Under the pieces are notes generated by a model that saw only the letters and a list, made by a program, of their open reading frames with translations, ran no database searches and had not been told where the DNA came from. From the NCBI RefSeq assembly GCF_900114535.1, contig NZ_FOTK01000001.1, positions 1 to 64,000 of the forward strand: DNA of 64,000 nucleotides. Direction: 5' to 3'. Source of the stretch: Methylobacterium pseudosasicola (GTDB taxonomy: Bacteria; Pseudomonadota; Alphaproteobacteria; Rhizobiales; Beijerinckiaceae). Made by a program: the position numbers and the translations under genes. The number at the start of each line of letters is the position of its first letter. Position 1 is the stretch's first letter. Below, one piece after another: positions 1 to 7,942 of this stretch.

Positions 1-2
1 CC

Positions 3-992
3 GCGGGCCTCGACGGCACCCGCGTGCCGGCGGCCTACGCTGCCGACCTGCCCGGCCGGGCGCCGGTGGTGGCGAGCGTGCCGGTCCAGACCCTGGACCC
101 GCAGGTGTTCGGGCTCTGGGGCCAGGGCTTCGGCGCCTTCGGCACGGCGGGCGGGGGCGGCAACGCCTTCGACCTCGACCGGCAGATCGCCGGCTTCGCG
201 CTCGGCGCCGATCTCCGGCTGCCAGGCGGGTTCAAGCTCGGCGTGGTCGGCGGCTACACCGAAACCTTCCTCGACAGCGCCGGCCGGCAGGGCGGCGGGG
301 CGCGTGCGGAGAGCGCGACGCTCAAGAGCGGCTTCGGCGGCGTCTACGGCGGCTACGAGTTCGGCCCGGTCTCGGTGCGGCTCGGCGCGCTCTACGCCGA
401 CACCGACACCCGCACCCGGCGCAGCGTGCTCTACGGGTTGTCCGACAGCCCGACCGGCCATGGCGGCGGCCACACCGTCCAGGGGTTTGGCGAGATCGGC
501 TACCGGTTCACCCTGAGCGCGCCGGCCGCGCTCGTGTCGAAGGACGGCCCGGCGCTGCAGGTGGCGTCCTCGTACATCGAGCCGTTCGTGGGGGCGGCCT
601 ATATCGGCATCCGGCGGGACGGGTTCGCCGAGACCGGGGGCGCGGCGGCTCTGGTGAGCTACGCGCGCGACTATGACCTCGGCGCGGTGACCGCGGGGGT
701 TCGGGCGCAGACCAGCCTGGATCTGGGCCTGGGGCTTCCGGTGAAGGCCTACGGCCTCCTCGGCTACCGGCGGGCGTTCGGGGACGTGGTGCCGACGGCG
801 CTGCTGAGCTTCGGCACCGGGCCGGCTTTCCTGAGCGCGGGCGTGCCGATCGACCGGGACGCGCTGGTGGCGGGCGCCGGGCTCGACCTGCGGGTGGCGC
901 CGAACGCGACGCTGGGCGTGGCCTATACCGGCCAGGTCGGCGCTCGCGCCCAGGACCAGGCCGTGAAGGGCAACTTCACCCTCCGGTTCTGA
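3..992 (+). CDS. Autotransporter-type outer membrane beta-barrel protein, C-terminal part
   Basis: The reading frame is open from the left edge of the window, so the gene is cut and its N-terminus lies outside; the GTG at 24 is probably internal. What is visible looks like the C-terminal translocator barrel of a type V secretion protein. It has alternating aromatic and small residues in about 10-12 short amphipathic strands, many Gly/Ala turns, and a last strand ending in N-F-T-L-R-F with a terminal Phe, the signal recognised by the BAM complex. No passenger domain is visible. It should sit in the outer membrane. An ordinary porin-like barrel is the alternative. Confidence 0.7.
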   Translation, partial: AGLDGTRVPAAYAADLPGRAPVVASVPVQTLDPQVFGLWGQGFGAFGTAGGGGNAFDLDRQIAGFALGADLRLPGGFKLGVVGGYTETFLDSAGRQGGGARAESATLKSGFGGVYGGYEFGPVSVRLGALYADTDTRTRRSVLYGLSDSPTGHGGGHTVQGFGEIGYRFTLSAPAALVSKDGPALQVASSYIEPFVGAAYIGIRRDGFAETGGAAALVSYARDYDLGAVTAGVRAQTSLDLGLGLPVKAYGLLGYRRAFGDVVPTALLSFGTGPAFLSAGVPIDRDALVAGAGLDLRVAPNATLGVAYTGQVGARAQDQAVKGNFTLRF

Positions 993-1028
993 GGGAAGCG
1001 TTGTCACACGACTGACGCCGTCCGGCCG

Positions 1029-1060
1029 CTAGAGCCGCGCCCGACCGGGTGCGGCTCTAG
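1029..1060. repeat. Perfect inverted repeat (10-bp arms), possible terminator
   Basis: CTAGAGCCGC at 1029-1038 pairs exactly with GCGGCTCTAG at 1051-1060 around a 12-base loop. It lies 37 bases after the barrel gene's stop. No T run follows, so it is either a weak terminator or the first part of the palindrome block that continues to 1161. Confidence 0.55.
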
Positions 1061-1106
1061 CGCATCGTCCCGAAAGGTGGTTCCCGCCTTTCGGAAAAGA
1101 TGATGC
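1061..1106. repeat. Intergenic palindromic repeat, copy A
   Basis: Imperfect palindrome with GCATCGTCCCGAAAGG on the left and CCTTTCGG...GATGATGC on the right. The same CATCGTC/CCGAAA core recurs at 16685-16728, and a relative lies at 12521-12565. It resembles short palindromic repeats scattered through Rhizobiales genomes; family membership is from memory. Confidence 0.6.
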
Positions 1107-1118
1107 AAAAACAAAAGC

Positions 1119-1161
1119 TTAGCGCTCCGTCCTGGTTCCGATATCCTGGACGAAGCGCTAA
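1119..1161. repeat. Inverted repeat upstream of the GT21 gene
   Basis: TTAGCGCTCCGTCC at 1119-1132 pairs with GGACGAAGCGCTAA at 1148-1161 with one mismatch. Third palindrome in a row within 133 bases. It ends 63 bases before the next start codon and could form a hairpin in that gene's leader. Confidence 0.55.
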
Positions 1162-1224
1162 GTCGTTGATACGACGCGCGCGCGGGCGCGCCGGGCCGAT
1201 CACGAGCGTGAACGAGGGATCCGC

Positions 1225-2373
1225 ATGATTGACCCCACGGTGTCGGCCCTGTCCCTCGGCGCGCTCCTGGCCCTGGTCCAGATCGCCAGCATCGTGATCG
1301 CGGGCCGGCGCATCGGCAGGGTCCACGGCGCGTCCACCTTCCCGGCCGGCGCCCCCGTCTCCCTGGTCCGCCCGCTCCACGGGATCGAGGCGTTCAGCGA
1401 CGAGATGCTGGCCCGCAGCTTCCGCCTCGCCTATCCGGCCTACGAGCTGATCTTCTGCGTGGCCGACCCGGACGATCCGATCGTGCCCCGGGTGCAGCGC
1501 CTGATCGCCGCCCACCCGCAGGTGCCGGCCCGGCTGATCCTCGGCGACGAGCGTATCAGCGACAATCCGAAGCTCAACAACTGCCTGCGCGGCTGGCGCG
1601 CCGCCGCGCATGATTGGGTCGTGCTCGCCGATTCCAACGTCGCCATGCCGCCGGACTACCTCCAGCGGCTTCAGGCGTCCTGGCGGGACGAGACCGGCCT
1701 CGTCTGCTCGACCCCGGCGGGCGCCCGGCCGGGCAGCTTCATGGCCGAGGTCGAATGCGCCTTCCTCAACACCCTGCAGGCGCGCTGGCAATACGCGGCG
1801 GAGGCGTTCGGCCTGGGCTTCGCGCAGGGCAAGAGCATGCTCTGGCACAAGCCCTTCCTGGAGGCCCGGGGCGGCCTGCAGGCCCTGGCTTCCGAGATCG
1901 CCGAGGACGCCGCTGCCACCAAGCTGGTGCGGGCGGCGGGCAAGCGCGTCCATCTCGTGGCGAGCCCGTTCGAGCAGCCCCTCGGGCCGCGCGGCTTCCG
2001 CGAGGTCTGGGCGCGGCAACTGCGCTGGGCCCGGCTGCGGCGAGTGACCTTCCCTCTGTTCTTCGTCCCCGAGATCGGCAGCGGCGTCCTGCTGCCGGCG
2101 CTCCTCGTGGCGCTCTGGGCCGGCAGCCTCGCCGGCCTCGCGGGCGCTGTCGTGCTTGCCGGGCTGTGCTATGGCGCCGAAGACCGGCTCGCGGTTCGCG
2201 CGGGCTGGCATCGCGGGCCGCGGATGTGGGCGGCGTTCCTGGTGCGCGACGCGCTGATCCCGGCGATCTGGCTCGGCGCTTGGGTGCAGAGCGCCATCGT
2301 CTGGCGCGGCAACGCCATGGATGTGCGCCCGCACCGGGCGAGCGTCGACCGCGCCAGCGCGCCGACGGCGTGA
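1225..2373 (+). CDS. GT21 ceramide glucosyltransferase-like glycosyltransferase
   Basis: A 382-residue membrane glycosyltransferase. An N-terminal transmembrane segment (about residues 6-26) precedes a GT-A domain containing PLHG, a CVADPDDP nucleotide-binding stretch, NPKLNN, ADSNV (metal-binding D2 region), EDAAAT (D3) and RQLRW, which fits the (Q/R)xxRW signature of processive and ceramide transferases. Two or three hydrophobic segments close the protein (about 290-370). The family moves glucose from UDP-glucose to ceramide or diacylglycerol on the cytoplasmic side. Hopanoid-linked HpnI is a relative, but the NPKLNN stretch fits ceramide-type enzymes better. Acceptor unknown. The ATG follows GAGGGATCCGC, a fair ribosome site. 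It precedes the phosphonate genes by only 25 bases, perhaps by chance. Confidence 0.8.
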   Translation: MIDPTVSALSLGALLALVQIASIVIAGRRIGRVHGASTFPAGAPVSLVRPLHGIEAFSDEMLARSFRLAYPAYELIFCVADPDDPIVPRVQRLIAAHPQVPARLILGDERISDNPKLNNCLRGWRAAAHDWVVLADSNVAMPPDYLQRLQASWRDETGLVCSTPAGARPGSFMAEVECAFLNTLQARWQYAAEAFGLGFAQGKSMLWHKPFLEARGGLQALASEIAEDAAATKLVRAAGKRVHLVASPFEQPLGPRGFREVWARQLRWARLRRVTFPLFFVPEIGSGVLLPALLVALWAGSLAGLAGAVVLAGLCYGAEDRLAVRAGWHRGPRMWAAFLVRDALIPAIWLGAWVQSAIVWRGNAMDVRPHRASVDRASAPTA

Positions 2374-2398
2374 CCGGGCGGAGGCCGGAGACCGGGAC

Positions 2399-3085
2399 AT
2401 GACGCGCCGCTACGCCCTCTACTGGCTCCCAGCACCCGGCTCGGGACTGGCGGCCTTCGGCAATGCCGTGCTCGGTTACGACAATGCCGCCGGCGCCCCG
2501 GTCCCTCATCCGGATGGGCTCGGCGACCTCGCCGCCGTCACGGGCGGCGCCCGGATCTACGGATTCCACGCCACCCTCAAGGCGCCGATGCGCCTCGCGC
2601 CGGCGGCTGAGGAGGCCGACCTTCTCGCCATGGCCCGGGATCTCGCGGCCGGGCACCCGCCGGTGACGCTCGGTTCCTTGACGGTCGCCGCGCTCGGGCC
2701 GTTCCTCGCCCTGGTGCCGGAGGCACCGCCGCCGGAGCTCGGCCTGCTCGCCGCCGAATGCGTCGCCGCCCTCGACCCGCTGCGGGCGCCGCTCTCGGAG
2801 GCCGAGCGCGCCAAGCGCCGCCCGGAGCGGCTCGAGCCCCGCGGCCGCGCGCTGCTGGCCCGCTGGGGCTACCCGTATGTCTTCGAGGCCTTCCGGTTCC
2901 ACATGACGCTGACCGACGCCCTGCCGGAGCCCGACCGCGCCGCCTGGCTGCGCCGCCTGACCGAGGCCTACGCGGCCTCCGGGCCGGAGCCCGTGGTGAT
3001 CGACGCCGTGTGTCTGCTGTCTCAGGACGGGGCCGAGCCGTTCCGGCTCCTGGCGCGCTTGCCCTTCGGGACCGCCCATGGCTGA
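2399..3085 (+). CDS. DUF1045 phosphonate-metabolism protein, 2H phosphoesterase-like
   Basis: 228 residues from the ATG at 2399. Two H-x-T motifs, FHATLKAP near residue 60 and FHMTLT near residue 169, are the paired catalytic signature of the 2H phosphoesterase superfamily. The DUF1045 family is known from C-P lyase operons. 2H enzymes open cyclic phosphodiesters, and the C-P lyase pathway makes 5-phosphoribosyl 1,2-cyclic phosphate, usually opened by PhnP. No PhnP-like gene is visible here, so this protein is a candidate for that step (inference). It overlaps the next gene by 8 bases, showing translational coupling. Confidence 0.8.
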   Translation: MTRRYALYWLPAPGSGLAAFGNAVLGYDNAAGAPVPHPDGLGDLAAVTGGARIYGFHATLKAPMRLAPAAEEADLLAMARDLAAGHPPVTLGSLTVAALGPFLALVPEAPPPELGLLAAECVAALDPLRAPLSEAERAKRRPERLEPRGRALLARWGYPYVFEAFRFHMTLTDALPEPDRAAWLRRLTEAYAASGPEPVVIDAVCLLSQDGAEPFRLLARLPFGTAHG

Positions 3086-3710
3086 GCGGCATCTCGGCCT
3101 CACGCCGGCGGTCGACCCGAGCGCCCGGATCGTCGACTGCCACCTCGGCCGCTACACCGAGATCGGCGCCCGCACGCGCCTGACCGAGACCGTCCTCGAC
3201 GATTATTCCTACATCGCCCAGGACGGCGAGGTGATCTACACCACCATCGGCAAGTTCTGCTCGATCGCGTCCCATGTGCGGATCAACCCGGGCAACCATC
3301 CGATGGAGCGCGCGAGCCAGGCGCATTTCACCTATCGGGCCCATGCCTACTGGCCCGAGGAAGCGGACGAGAATTCCTTCTTCGAGCGCCGCCGGGCCAG
3401 CCCGGTGACCATCGGCCACGACGTCTGGATCGGCCACGGTGCGGTGATCCTGCCCGGCCGCACCATCGGCACCGGCGCGGTGGTCGGGGCGGGGGCGATC
3501 GTCACACGGGATGTCCCGGCCTACACAATCGTCGTCGGCAACCCGGCCCGGCCGGTGCGGCGCCGCTTTCCGGAGCCGATCGCCGAGCGCCTGGAACGCC
3601 TCGCCTGGTGGGACTTGGACCACGAGCGCCTGCGCCGGGCGCTGCCGGATTTCCGTGCGCTGTCGATCGAGGATTTTCTGGACCGGTACACGAGCTGGGC
3701 CGGGACCTAA
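3078..3710 (+). CDS. Left-handed beta-helix (hexapeptide) acyltransferase of phosphonate operons
   Basis: 210 residues. Hexapeptide repeat strings such as [25 protein letters not shown] and VGAGAIV (about residues 110-155) form the trimeric beta-helix of the xenobiotic/chloramphenicol acetyltransferase class. A catalytic-type His lies in the [12 protein letters not shown] loop near residue 73. Phosphonate-operon members of this group are annotated as acetyltransferases of unknown substrate; aminoalkylphosphonates are a reasonable guess. The ATG lies inside the end of the DUF1045 gene, so the two are co-translated. A 116-base gap with possible regulatory sites separates it from phnC. Confidence 0.85.
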   Translation: MAERHLGLTPAVDPSARIVDCHLGRYTEIGARTRLTETVLDDYSYIAQDGEVIYTTIGKFCSIASHVRINPGNHPMERASQAHFTYRAHAYWPEEADENSFFERRRASPVTIGHDVWIGHGAVILPGRTIGTGAVVGAGAIVTRDVPAYTIVVGNPARPVRRRFPEPIAERLERLAWWDLDHERLRRALPDFRALSIEDFLDRYTSWAGT

Positions 3711-3769
3711 ACAGAAACCGGCTGCGGGGCTGTCGATCTGCTGCGCCGACTAAAGACTTCGAATCGTAT

Positions 3770-3787
3770 TCGTCATCCAATCGTCGT
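3770..3787 (+). promoter_or_regulatory. Weak Pho-box-like direct repeat upstream of phnC
   Basis: TCGTCAT (3770-3776), four bases, then TCGTCGT (3781-3787). The 7-4-7 spacing matches the PhoB box (CTGTCAT-N4-CTGTCAT), but only 5 and 4 of 7 positions agree. Phosphate-starvation control of phn genes is well known; this particular site is tentative. Confidence 0.3.
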
Positions 3788-3801
3788 GGAACGGGCGTTT
3801 A

Positions 3802-3820
3802 GCTGCGGCCATTCCGCAGC
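3802..3820 (+). promoter_or_regulatory. Stem-loop immediately before the phnC start codon
   Basis: GCTGCGG (3802-3808) pairs perfectly with CCGCAGC (3814-3820) around CCATT, ending six bases before the ATG at 3827. It covers or abuts the place where a ribosome site should be and could limit PhnC translation. Confidence 0.45.
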
Positions 3821-3826
3821 GGATGG

Positions 3827-4681
3827 ATGTTTATGCTCGTCGTCGAGGACCTCACGCGTCAGTACAGCGGTCGCCGGGCCGTGGATGGTGTCTCGCTGCA
3901 GATCGAGCGCGGCAGCTTCGTCGGCGTGATCGGCCGCTCCGGAGCGGGAAAATCGACGCTTCTGCGACTCATCAACCGTCTCGCCGACCCGAGTTCGGGC
4001 CGCATCCTCTATGATGGGCGCGATGTCACCAGCCTGACGGGCCGGCCGCTGCGAGAATGGCGCACCCGCTGCGCGATGATCTTCCAGCAGTTCAACCTGG
4101 TCGGTCGCCTCGACGTGATGACCAACGTGCTGATGGGCCGCCTCAGCCACGTGCCGACCCATCGCTCCCTGCTCCGGATGTGGTCCGACGAAGACCGGGC
4201 CATGGCGCTCGCCGCCCTGGAGAGCTTCGATATGGGCGAGTTCGCCGGCCAGCGGGCCGACGGCCTGTCGGGCGGGCAGCAGCAGCGCGTCGCCATCGCC
4301 CGGGCCCTCGTGCAGGAACCCGAGATCCTGCTGGCCGACGAGCCCGTGGCTTCGCTCGATCCGCGCAATACCCGTCTGGTGATGGATGCGCTGGCCGCCG
4401 TGAACCGGCGCTACGGCATCACTGTCCTGTGCAACCTGCACTCCCTCGATCTCGCCCGCGCCTATTGCGATCGTCTCGTCGGGCTCGCTGCCGGCCGGGT
4501 GGTGTTCGAGGGCGGCCCGTTCGACCTCACCGAGGAGGTGGCGCGCCGCCTCTACGGCCTGGAGGCCGGCGAGGTGCTGGACGATTCCGCGGAGCGCGAG
4601 GCGGAGCAGCGCGCGGCCTTGCCGGGGCTGCCGGATCTCGTGCCGGCCGAGCCCGTCCGCGAGGCCGCCATCGGTGCCTGA
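3827..4681 (+). CDS. phnC: Phosphonate ABC transporter ATP-binding protein PhnC
   Basis: 284-residue cytoplasmic ATPase that powers phosphonate import with PhnD and PhnE. Walker A is GRSGAGKST (about 38-46), the Q-loop lies in [15 protein letters not shown], the ABC signature is [15 protein letters not shown], Walker B is [13 protein letters not shown], and the switch His is in CNLHSLDLA. The length is slightly above the usual 250-280, with the extra at the C-terminus. It is the first gene of the transport block phnC-D-D-D-D-E-E on one strand. Confidence 0.95.
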   Translation: MFMLVVEDLTRQYSGRRAVDGVSLQIERGSFVGVIGRSGAGKSTLLRLINRLADPSSGRILYDGRDVTSLTGRPLREWRTRCAMIFQQFNLVGRLDVMTNVLMGRLSHVPTHRSLLRMWSDEDRAMALAALESFDMGEFAGQRADGLSGGQQQRVAIARALVQEPEILLADEPVASLDPRNTRLVMDALAAVNRRYGITVLCNLHSLDLARAYCDRLVGLAAGRVVFEGGPFDLTEEVARRLYGLEAGEVLDDSAEREAEQRAALPGLPDLVPAEPVREAAIGA

Positions 4682-4802
4682 GCCGGGATTGTCGGCGTGC
4701 GGGGCTCGCCGCTCCAGCAACGACGGACGGGAAACACTGTGCCGGACCGGCGATGGGGCTGATGGCCGACCCACCGCAAGAGAGTGACTTTAGGACGACC
4801 CG

Positions 4803-5732
4803 ATGATTACCCGACGCATCCTCGCCACCGCAGCCGCAGCCCTCGCCCTCCTCGGCTTGCCGGCCGCCGCCCAGGATTGGAAGGCCACGTATCCCGAACT
4901 GACCCTGGCCGTGGTCCCGAACGAAGATGCCAGCAGCACCCATGACCGCTTCGCGCCCTTGGCGGCCTACCTGACCCGGACCGTCGGCGTGCCGGTGAAG
5001 CTGCGGGTGGTCGGCGACTACGCCGGGGTGATCGAGGGTCAGCGAGCCGGCAGCATCCACATCGCGTTCCACGGGCCGGCCTCCTTCGCCCGCGCCGTCA
5101 TGACCGGGGTGAAGGTCGAGCCCATCGTGAATTCGAAGCACGAGACCGGCCTCGCTGGCAATTACTCGGTGCTCTACGTGCCGGCCTCGAGCCCGTACAA
5201 GACCGTGGCGGACCTCAAGGGTAAGACTCTCGCTCTCGTCGATCCGAACTCCACCACCGGTAATCAGGCGCCGCGCTACTTCCTGAAGCGGGCCGGCTTC
5301 GACGTGGACAAGCACTTCGGCAGAGTTCTCTTCGCCGGAAGCCACGAGAAGGCCATTCTGGCGCTGACCCAGGGCACCGTGGATGCGGCCGCAAATCTAT
5401 GGAATTCCGAGACGGACAGCAACGTCACGCGCATGATCACCAAGGGCATGTTGAAGAAGCCCGACGGCACGCCGATGCAACGATCGGATTTCCGCGTGGT
5501 GTTCAAGTCCGAATTCCTGCCGGAAGGACCTTACGCCGTGCTGGCGAGCTTGCCAGATGACCTGAAAATCAAGATCCGCAACGCGTTCTTTGACCTGCCC
5601 CAGAACGACAAGGCGACGTTCGATCGTCTCTCCGACGGCAAGGATCTCGATCTCACCCCAGTAAAGCTCGAGGACTATCAGTTCGTCATCAAGATGCTGA
5701 AGCTGAACGAACCGGAGCGCAAGCACATTTGA
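4803..5732 (+). CDS. phnD: Phosphonate-binding periplasmic protein PhnD, copy 1
   Basis: 309 residues with an N-terminal signal peptide (MITRR, Ala/Leu-rich core, PAAAQ, likely cut near residue 24). Type II binding-protein fold of the PhnD family. The ligand-side segment NSTTG (about 149-153) should hold the phosphonate oxygens, followed by GSHE (about 179-182) and NLWNSETD. This copy has His90 in FHG where the other three have Tyr, at a place expected near the pocket. It has the N-terminal VVPNE form shared with copy 2. First of four tandem paralogues; a 121-base gap separates it from phnC. Confidence 0.93.
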   Translation: MITRRILATAAAALALLGLPAAAQDWKATYPELTLAVVPNEDASSTHDRFAPLAAYLTRTVGVPVKLRVVGDYAGVIEGQRAGSIHIAFHGPASFARAVMTGVKVEPIVNSKHETGLAGNYSVLYVPASSPYKTVADLKGKTLALVDPNSTTGNQAPRYFLKRAGFDVDKHFGRVLFAGSHEKAILALTQGTVDAAANLWNSETDSNVTRMITKGMLKKPDGTPMQRSDFRVVFKSEFLPEGPYAVLASLPDDLKIKIRNAFFDLPQNDKATFDRLSDGKDLDLTPVKLEDYQFVIKMLKLNEPERKHI

Positions 5733-5748
5733 GCTTGGCCTTAATCGA

Positions 5749-5827
5749 CGGGGTGCCGAGACGCGAACGGCCCTGCCTCCGACAGCCTGTCTTCGCGTCG
5801 AGGCCGTCTCACGCACCGGGCACCCCG
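5749..5827 (+). other. Long stem-loop in the phnD1-phnD2 spacer
   Basis: An outer stem CGGGGTGCC (5749-5757) with GGCACCCCG (5819-5827) encloses an inner stem GACGCGAA (5760-5767) with TTCGCGTC (5792-5799). Both are perfect. No T tract follows, so it looks like an mRNA processing or stability structure rather than a terminator. Confidence 0.5.
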
Positions 5828-5863
5828 CCGATCTTCCGCACCGCACCGACGAAGGACCGCCCG

Positions 5864-6793
5864 ATGATCACCCGACGCACCATCGCCGCCGCGGCGGCGG
5901 GGCTCATCCTCCTGACCCTGCCGGCGGTCGCCGAGGACTGGAAGGCCCGGTATCCCGAACTGACCCTGGCCGTGGTCCCGAACGAGAACGCGGCCGGCAC
6001 GCTCGATCGGTTCACGCCGCTCGCCGCGTATCTCGCGACGCGTGTCGGCGTGCCGGTGAAGTTGCGGGTGGTGAGCGACTACGCCGGGGTCATCGAGGGC
6101 CAGCGCGACCGCACCATCCATATCGCGTTCTACGGCGCCGCTTCGTTCTCCCGGGCCGTGATGACCGGGGTGAAGATCCAGCCGATCGTCACCCAGATCC
6201 ACCAGCCCGGCGTCTCGGGCTACCACTCGGTGATCTACGTGCTGGCCGCCGGCCCGTATGCCTCGCTCGACGATCTCAAGGGCAAGACCCTCGCCCTAGT
6301 CGATCCGGACTCGACCTCGGGCAACCAGGCGCCGCGCTTCTTCCTGAAGCGGGCCGGCTACGACGTGGACACGCATTTCGGCAAGACCTTCTTCGCCGGC
6401 AGCCACGAGAGCGCCGTGCTGGCCCTGACCGAGGGCAGGGCGGACGCCGCCGCCAACCTGTGGAACGCCGAGACCGACACGATGGTCACCCGCATGGCCG
6501 TCAAGGGCTTGCTGAAGAAGCCCGACGGCACGCCGATGCAGCAATCGGACTTCCGGGTGGTGTTCAAATCCGATTTCCTGCCGGAGGGGCCGTTCGCCAT
6601 GCTGGCGAGCCTGCCCGAAGACCTGAAAGCCGAGATCCGCCGCGCCTTCCTCGACCTGCCGAAGGCCGACAAGGCGGTGTTCGACCGGCTCTCCGACGGC
6701 AAGGATCTCGGGCTCACCCCGGTGACGCTCAAGGACTACCAGCCGGTCATCGACATGCTGAAGGCCAACGACGAGCCGCGCAAGCGCACCTGA
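5864..6793 (+). CDS. phnD: Phosphonate-binding periplasmic protein PhnD, copy 2
   Basis: 309 residues. The frame is open further upstream to about 5729, but the ATG at 5864 gives the same MITRRT signal-peptide start as its neighbours. Signal peptide to about residue 24 (PAVAED). Pocket segments are FYG, DSTSG, GSHES and NLWNAETD. It diverges from the others in TQIHQPG, where copies 1, 3 and 4 have a KHETG, and has VVPNENAAGT near the N-terminus. Second of four tandem paralogues feeding one PhnE pair. Confidence 0.93.
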   Translation: MITRRTIAAAAAGLILLTLPAVAEDWKARYPELTLAVVPNENAAGTLDRFTPLAAYLATRVGVPVKLRVVSDYAGVIEGQRDRTIHIAFYGAASFSRAVMTGVKIQPIVTQIHQPGVSGYHSVIYVLAAGPYASLDDLKGKTLALVDPDSTSGNQAPRFFLKRAGYDVDTHFGKTFFAGSHESAVLALTEGRADAAANLWNAETDTMVTRMAVKGLLKKPDGTPMQQSDFRVVFKSDFLPEGPFAMLASLPEDLKAEIRRAFLDLPKADKAVFDRLSDGKDLGLTPVTLKDYQPVIDMLKANDEPRKRT

Positions 6794-6810
6794 ACTGGGC
6801 CTTGCCCGAT

Positions 6811-6827
6811 GGCGGCGGCTCGCCGCC
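6811..6827 (+). other. Stem-loop in the phnD2-phnD3 spacer
   Basis: GGCGGCG (6811-6817), triloop GCT, CGCCGCC (6821-6827): a perfect 7-bp hairpin 17 bases after the phnD2 stop. No T tract follows. Confidence 0.45.
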
Positions 6828-6880
6828 TCCGACCCGCAAGCCGGCCGAACCGGCACGCCATACAGAGGAAGCACCACACC

Positions 6881-7807
6881 ATGATCACCCGCCGCACCCT
6901 CGCCGCCGCCGCGGCCCTCGCCCTCCTCGGACTGCCGGCCGCCGCCCAGGACTGGAAGGCCAAGTATCCGGAGCTGACCCTGGCGGTCATTCCGATGGAG
7001 AATGCCAGCGGCACAACCGACCGCTACGCTCCCCTGGCGAACTACCTGACCAAGACGGTCGGCGTGCCGGTGAAACTGCGGGTCGCCAGCGACTATGCGG
7101 CGGTGATCGAGGGCCAGCGGGCCGGCAACATCCACGTCGCGTTCTACGGGCCGGCCTCCTTTGCCCGCGCCGTGATGACCGGGGTGAAGGTCGAGCCGAT
7201 CGTGAACCCGAAGCACGAGACCGGCGTCTCGGGCTACCACTCGGTGATCTACGTACTGAATTCCAGCCCCTACAAGACCGTGGCGGACCTCAAGGGTAAG
7301 ACCCTTGCCCTGGTCGATCCGAATTCCACCTCGGGTAACCAGGCGCCGCGCTACTTCCTGAAGCGGGCCGGCTACGACGTCGACAAGTTCTTCGGCAAGG
7401 CCGTCTTCGCGGGAAGCCACGAGAACGCCGTCTTGGCGCTGACCCAGGGGACGGCCGACGCGGCCGCGAACTTCTGGAACTCCGAGACGGACAGCAACCT
7501 CACGCGCATGCTCACCAAGGGCATCGTCAAGTCCGCCGACGGCACGCCGATGAAGCAGTCGGACTTCCGGATCGTGTTCAAGTCCGACTTCCTGCCGGAA
7601 GGTCCCTGGGCTGTGCTGGCGAGCCTGCCGGACGACCTGAAGGCCAAGATCCGGCAGGCCTTCGTCGACCTGCCGAAGGCCGACAAGACGGCGTTCGACC
7701 GGCTCTCGGACGGCAAGGATCTCGGCCTCACCCCGGTGACGCTCAAGGATTACCAGCCGATCATCGACATGCTCAAATCCAACGACGAAGAGCGCAAGAA
7801 GTCCTGA
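6881..7807 (+). CDS. phnD: Phosphonate-binding periplasmic protein PhnD, copy 3
   Basis: 308 residues from the ATG at 6881, chosen because it restores MITRRT and a normal signal peptide (PAAAQ, cut near residue 23). Pocket segments are FYG, NSTSG, GSHEN and NFWNSETD. The N-terminal block VIPMENASGTTDRYAPL is shared with copy 4 but not with 1 and 2, so the set looks like two pairs. Codon use and GC are like the neighbours, fitting local duplication rather than recent import. Confidence 0.93.
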   Translation: MITRRTLAAAAALALLGLPAAAQDWKAKYPELTLAVIPMENASGTTDRYAPLANYLTKTVGVPVKLRVASDYAAVIEGQRAGNIHVAFYGPASFARAVMTGVKVEPIVNPKHETGVSGYHSVIYVLNSSPYKTVADLKGKTLALVDPNSTSGNQAPRYFLKRAGYDVDKFFGKAVFAGSHENAVLALTQGTADAAANFWNSETDSNLTRMLTKGIVKSADGTPMKQSDFRIVFKSDFLPEGPWAVLASLPDDLKAKIRQAFVDLPKADKTAFDRLSDGKDLGLTPVTLKDYQPIIDMLKSNDEERKKS

Positions 7808-7858
7808 TCCGAAGACCCGCGTCGCCTCTGCGCGAGCCGGCTTCCGCCGCGCGTATCC

Positions 7859-7889
7859 GTCCCGGCCCTGCAGTCTGACCGGCCGGGAC
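7859..7889 (+). other. Stem-loop in the phnD3-phnD4 spacer
   Basis: GTCCCGGCC (7859-7867) pairs perfectly with GGCCGGGAC (7881-7889) around 13 bases. The 135-base spacer is the longest between phnD copies. No T tract follows. Confidence 0.5.
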
Positions 7890-7942
7890 GGGCATAGCCG
7901 GCCGCGCGTGCCGCCGGCCCGCTCCGATCGAAAGACGATGGC

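Noticed and set aside
1225..2373. GT21 gene as hopanoid glycosyltransferase HpnI
   Set aside because: Related fold, but the NPKLNN region fits ceramide-type transferases and no hopanoid genes are adjacent.
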